Of a stretch of DNA of 17,831 nucleotides, positions 15,263-17,831 are shown in pieces. A model generated the notes under the pieces. The model was not told where the DNA came from. It saw only the letters and a list, made by a program, of their open reading frames with translations, and did not search any database. The first letter of the stretch is position 1. Every line of letters begins with the position of its first letter. The stretch is from NCBI GenBank assembly GCA_002712945.1, contig PAVA01000048.1, positions 1 to 17,831 of the forward strand. Reading direction: 5' to 3'. This DNA comes from Citromicrobium sp. GTDB taxonomy: Bacteria; Pseudomonadota; Alphaproteobacteria; Sphingomonadales; Sphingomonadaceae. The translations under genes were made by a program, and so were the position numbers.

Positions 15263-16531
15263 ATGAGCGACACTACGATAGCACGCGTCCGCACCGCCGT
15301 CTCTTCCGGCGTCATGACTCGCGCCGCCCTTGCCCGCGCGGCGGGGCTTCATGCCAACACGCTGCGCGACTGCGCCGAGCCGGACTGGAACCCCACCGCC
15401 GAAACGCTGCGCAAGCTCGACGCTTTTCTCGACGCGCAGGACGATGCGCCCGTCCTCGTGGGGATCGAAGAGATCATCGAGGAGGCGCGTAACGGCCGCA
15501 TGTTCGTGCTGGTCGACGACGAGGATCGCGAGAACGAGGGCGATCTGGTGATCCCGGCGCAGATGGCCACGCCCGATGCCGTGAACTTCATGGCGACCCA
15601 TGGGCGCGGCCTTATCTGCCTTTCCCTGCAACCCACCCGGGTCGAGGCGCTGGGCCTCGAACTGATGAGCCGCAGCAACGGATCGCGCCACGAAACCGCC
15701 TTCACCGTCAGCATCGAGGCGCGCGAAGGGGTGACCACCGGCATCAGCGCGGCCGACAGGGCCCGCACGATCGCTGTCGCCATCGATCCGACAAAGCATG
15801 CGCAGGATATCGTTACGCCGGGCCACGTTTTTCCGCTTATCGCCCGCGACGGCGGTGTGCTGGTGCGCGCCGGCCATACCGAAGCGGCGGTCGACATTTC
15901 CCGCCTCGCGGGGCTCAACCCCTCGGGCGTGATCTGCGAGATCATGAACGAGGATGGCACGATGGCCCGCCTCGAGAACCTGATCGACTTCGCCCGGCGC
16001 CACAAGCTCAAGATCGGGACGATCCGCGACCTGATCGAATACCGGATGAAGCACGACCACCTCGTCGAACGGGCGGGCGAAAGCAGCTTCACCAGCATCA
16101 ATGGCGGCGAATGGCGGGCGATCAATTATCGCAGCACCGTCGATGGCAGCGTGTCCGTCGTCCTGCAGAAGGGCCGCGTCGTGCCCGACAGCCCCACCCT
16201 GGTCCGGATGCACCGTATCTCGCTGTTCGACGACGTGCTCGGGCGCGAGGGCGACAAGCGCGATACGCTGCAGCGCGCGATGCGGGCGATCAGCGAGGAA
16301 GGGCGCGGGCTGATCGTGTGCCTCTTCCCCGGCCAGTACGAGGATCTGCGCCGCGAGGTCGCAGGGGCGACCGGAGGCGGCGACACGCTGCGCGAATATG
16401 GTATCGGTGCGCAGATCCTCGCCGATCTCGGCGTGTCCGAGATGACCCTGCTTTCCAACTCCCACCGCAATGTCGTCGGCATCGAAGGCTATGGCATCTC
16501 CGTGGTGGGTGAACGCCCCATTCCGGAGTGA
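15263..16531 (+). CDS. ribB: 3,4-dihydroxy-2-butanone-4-phosphate synthase with N-terminal HTH and degenerate RibA-like domain
   Basis: RibB converts ribulose 5-phosphate to dihydroxybutanone phosphate for riboflavin synthesis. The 422-residue protein has three parts. Residues ~1-60 look like an HTH ([20 protein letters not shown]). Residues ~65-270 are the DHBP synthase, with acidic loop D85DEDRENEGD94, TPGHVFPL (185-192) and [11 protein letters not shown] (202-212). Residues ~275-422 resemble GTP cyclohydrolase II but lack the zinc cysteines and the SECLTGD/CDCG block; [14 protein letters not shown] stands there instead. So this part is probably inactive (RibBX type) and a separate RibA is expected elsewhere. 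The ATG at 15263 keeps the HTH. Directly followed by ribH. Confidence 0.92.
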   Translation: MSDTTIARVRTAVSSGVMTRAALARAAGLHANTLRDCAEPDWNPTAETLRKLDAFLDAQDDAPVLVGIEEIIEEARNGRMFVLVDDEDRENEGDLVIPAQMATPDAVNFMATHGRGLICLSLQPTRVEALGLELMSRSNGSRHETAFTVSIEAREGVTTGISAADRARTIAVAIDPTKHAQDIVTPGHVFPLIARDGGVLVRAGHTEAAVDISRLAGLNPSGVICEIMNEDGTMARLENLIDFARRHKLKIGTIRDLIEYRMKHDHLVERAGESSFTSINGGEWRAINYRSTVDGSVSVVLQKGRVVPDSPTLVRMHRISLFDDVLGREGDKRDTLQRAMRAISEEGRGLIVCLFPGQYEDLRREVAGATGGGDTLREYGIGAQILADLGVSEMTLLSNSHRNVVGIEGYGISVVGERPIPE

Positions 16532-16535
16532 CCCA

Positions 16536-16964
16536 GTGGCAAAATTCCTGATCGTCGAAGCGCGCTTCTATGCCGAGCTCAACGACAAGCTGATCGAAGG
16601 CGCGCGCGCCGCGCTGGCCGATGCGGGCCACGAGGCGGATGTGCTGACCGTGCCGGGCGCGCTCGAAATCCCCGGCGCCATCGCACTGGCGGCGGAGAGC
16701 GGGCAGTATGACGGCTTCGTCGCCATCGGCGTGGTGATCCGCGGCGAGACCTACCATTTCGAGATCGTCGCGGGCGAGAGCGCGCGCGCGATCATGGCGT
16801 TGACGATGGACGGGATCGCCATCGGCAATGGCATACTGACGGTCGAGAACGAAATCCAGGCGCAGGTGCGCGCCGATCCGGCACAGAAGAACAAGGGCGG
16901 AGAGGCCGCGAAGGCCGCCATCGCCCTGCTCGATATCGCGCAGGCCTACGCGCCGCGGCACTAA
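16536..16964 (+). CDS. ribH: 6,7-dimethyl-8-ribityllumazine synthase
   Basis: Condenses dihydroxybutanone phosphate, the product of the gene upstream, with the pyrimidine intermediate to form lumazine, the step before riboflavin. The 142-residue protein has the family motifs RFY at 10-12, PGALEIPGA at 40-48, [14 protein letters not shown] with the active-site-type H74, and [13 protein letters not shown]. The GTG at 16536 is chosen because GGAG lies 7 bases upstream, only 4 bp follow the ribB stop, and an in-frame extension overlaps ribB. Length fits the family's 140-160. Confidence 0.95.
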   Translation: MAKFLIVEARFYAELNDKLIEGARAALADAGHEADVLTVPGALEIPGAIALAAESGQYDGFVAIGVVIRGETYHFEIVAGESARAIMALTMDGIAIGNGILTVENEIQAQVRADPAQKNKGGEAAKAAIALLDIAQAYAPRH

Positions 16965-17014
16965 CTTTTGCTGGGAAGCGAAACCTATCTGCCCGCCCGA
17001 GCATTGCCCCGCGC

Positions 17015-17287
17015 ATGAACGGACCGCTGGACTGGATCGCCTCGATCGGCACGATTATCGCCGCATCGCTCATCGCCTTCGACCTTGGCCGCCGGGCCAC
17101 GGCCTGGGGCTTCGTGCTCTTTTGCGCGGTGGCGATGCTGTGGATCTATATCGGCCTGACCAGCAATGCGCTGCCGCTGGCCGCGATGAACGGCGTGCTG
17201 CTGCTCATCAACGCCTGGGGTGTGTGGCAATACTGGTTCCACCCGAAGAACCGGCAGCAAGATGCCCCTTCCGATACGGTGGGATAA
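17015..17287 (+). CDS. Small membrane protein (90 aa)
   Basis: Three hydrophobic segments fill most of the protein: about residues 7-24 (WIASIGTIIAASLIAF), 31-47 (WGFVLFCAVAMLWIYIG) and 53-72 (ALPLAAMNGVLLLINAWGVW). A short basic tail follows (FHPKNRQQD). No catalytic motif or family name can be given. It lies 50 bp after ribH on the same strand and may be cotranscribed. Hydrophobic pattern and codon use support a real gene. Confidence 0.75.
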   Translation: MNGPLDWIASIGTIIAASLIAFDLGRRATAWGFVLFCAVAMLWIYIGLTSNALPLAAMNGVLLLINAWGVWQYWFHPKNRQQDAPSDTVG

Positions 17288-17341
17288 AGGATGTCTTCCG
17301 GCGTTGGGTGTGCGATACTAGGCGGCTGAGGAGAATGCCCT

Positions 17342-17695
17342 ATGGCACGCAAATCGATCGGCGAGATCAAGCTTGCCAAGGTCTACCCGATGTACGTCGC
17401 GAAGGTCGAGCGGAAGGGGCGAACGGCGCAAGAGGTCGAGCAGGTGACGTGCTGGCTGACCGGATACGACCGCGAGGGGCTTGAACGCCAGCTGGAAGCC
17501 GATGTCGACTTCCATACCTTCTTCCAAGAGGCTCCCGTGCTCAACCCGCATCGCGACAAGATCACCGGGGTGATCTGCGGCTACCGCGTCGAGGAGATCG
17601 AGGATCCGACCGAGCGCTTTGTACGTCAGCTCGACAAGCTGGTGGACGAGCTGGCCAAGGGCAAGGCGATGGAGAAAATCCTGCGAGGCGCCTAG
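17342..17695 (+). CDS. DUF2200 family protein
   Basis: This 117-residue soluble protein matches the DUF2200 pattern from end to end: KVYPMYVAKVERKGRT, EQVTCWLTGYDREGLE, DFHTFFQEAPVLNP, ITGVICGYRVEEIEDP and the C-terminal LDKLVDELAKGKAMEKIL. The function is unknown; conservation suggests an enzyme or ligand-binding role. AGGAG lies 8 bases before the ATG. It converges on enolase with 27 bp between the stops. Confidence 0.9.
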   Translation: MARKSIGEIKLAKVYPMYVAKVERKGRTAQEVEQVTCWLTGYDREGLERQLEADVDFHTFFQEAPVLNPHRDKITGVICGYRVEEIEDPTERFVRQLDKLVDELAKGKAMEKILRGA

Positions 17696-17722
17696 CGCGC
17701 ATCTCTTGCCACGGAAGGTGCC

Positions 17723-17831
<109 letters not shown>

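Noticed and set aside
15128..16465. A 445-codon minus-strand open frame opposite ribB
   Set aside because: Antisense shadow of ribB with no recognisable domain; ribB on the + strand is clear.

Overview
The window is a high-GC chromosomal segment, most likely from an alphaproteobacterium of the Sphingomonadales (probably Erythrobacteraceae). I infer this from protein character and gene order: a complete rod-shape cluster, an HTH-RibB fusion and a convergent enolase, with no database check. A 9.15-kb integrative element sits in a tRNA-Lys gene in the middle.

Left backbone (1-5978). mreB (5' end cut off), mreC, mreD, mrdA (PBP2) and mrdB (RodA) are on the + strand. From mreC onward the genes overlap by 1-4 bases, so this is one translationally coupled operon for the elongasome. 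MreB/C/D place and scaffold the RodA glycosyltransferase and PBP2 transpeptidase that build the side wall. An intact tRNA-Lys(CTT) follows.

Integrative element (5933-15127). A perfect 46-bp direct repeat, the 3' part of tRNA-Lys from the last base of the 5' anticodon stem through CCA, bounds the element. An 18-bp near-identical motif (17/18) lies just inside each end and is a good candidate for integrase arm-binding sites. Left to right the element holds: a winged-helix protein (+) followed directly by an odd tRNA-like RNA with an expanded anticodon domain; a five-gene minus-strand block (116-aa zinc-ribbon-like, 82-aa, 135-aa, DUF5681 and 233-aa proteins); a divergent double zinc-ribbon protein (+); a TTAA-rich convergent intergenic region; a DUF3987-type ATPase (-); an AlpA-like excisionase/regulator (-); a nuclease with an AbiJ-type N-terminal domain (+); and the tyrosine integrase (-). 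I see no capsid, portal, large terminase or conjugation genes, so the element is satellite-like or a defence island. The nuclease is the obvious cargo: a predicted one-gene anti-phage effector, more AT-rich than its neighbours, set between the regulator and the integrase.

Right backbone (15128-17831). An HTH-RibB protein with a degenerate GTP-cyclohydrolase-II-like domain (RibBX type) is followed by ribH, a small membrane protein, a DUF2200 protein and the convergent 3' end of enolase. A perfect 7+7 palindrome lies 11 bp before the ribB start codon.

The best candidates for new biology are the AbiJ-NTD/PD-(D/E)XK nuclease, the tRNA-like RNA with its replaced anticodon domain, the uncharacterised DUF5681 gene block and the possible self-regulation of HTH-RibB. 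All functions here are predicted from sequence by eye.
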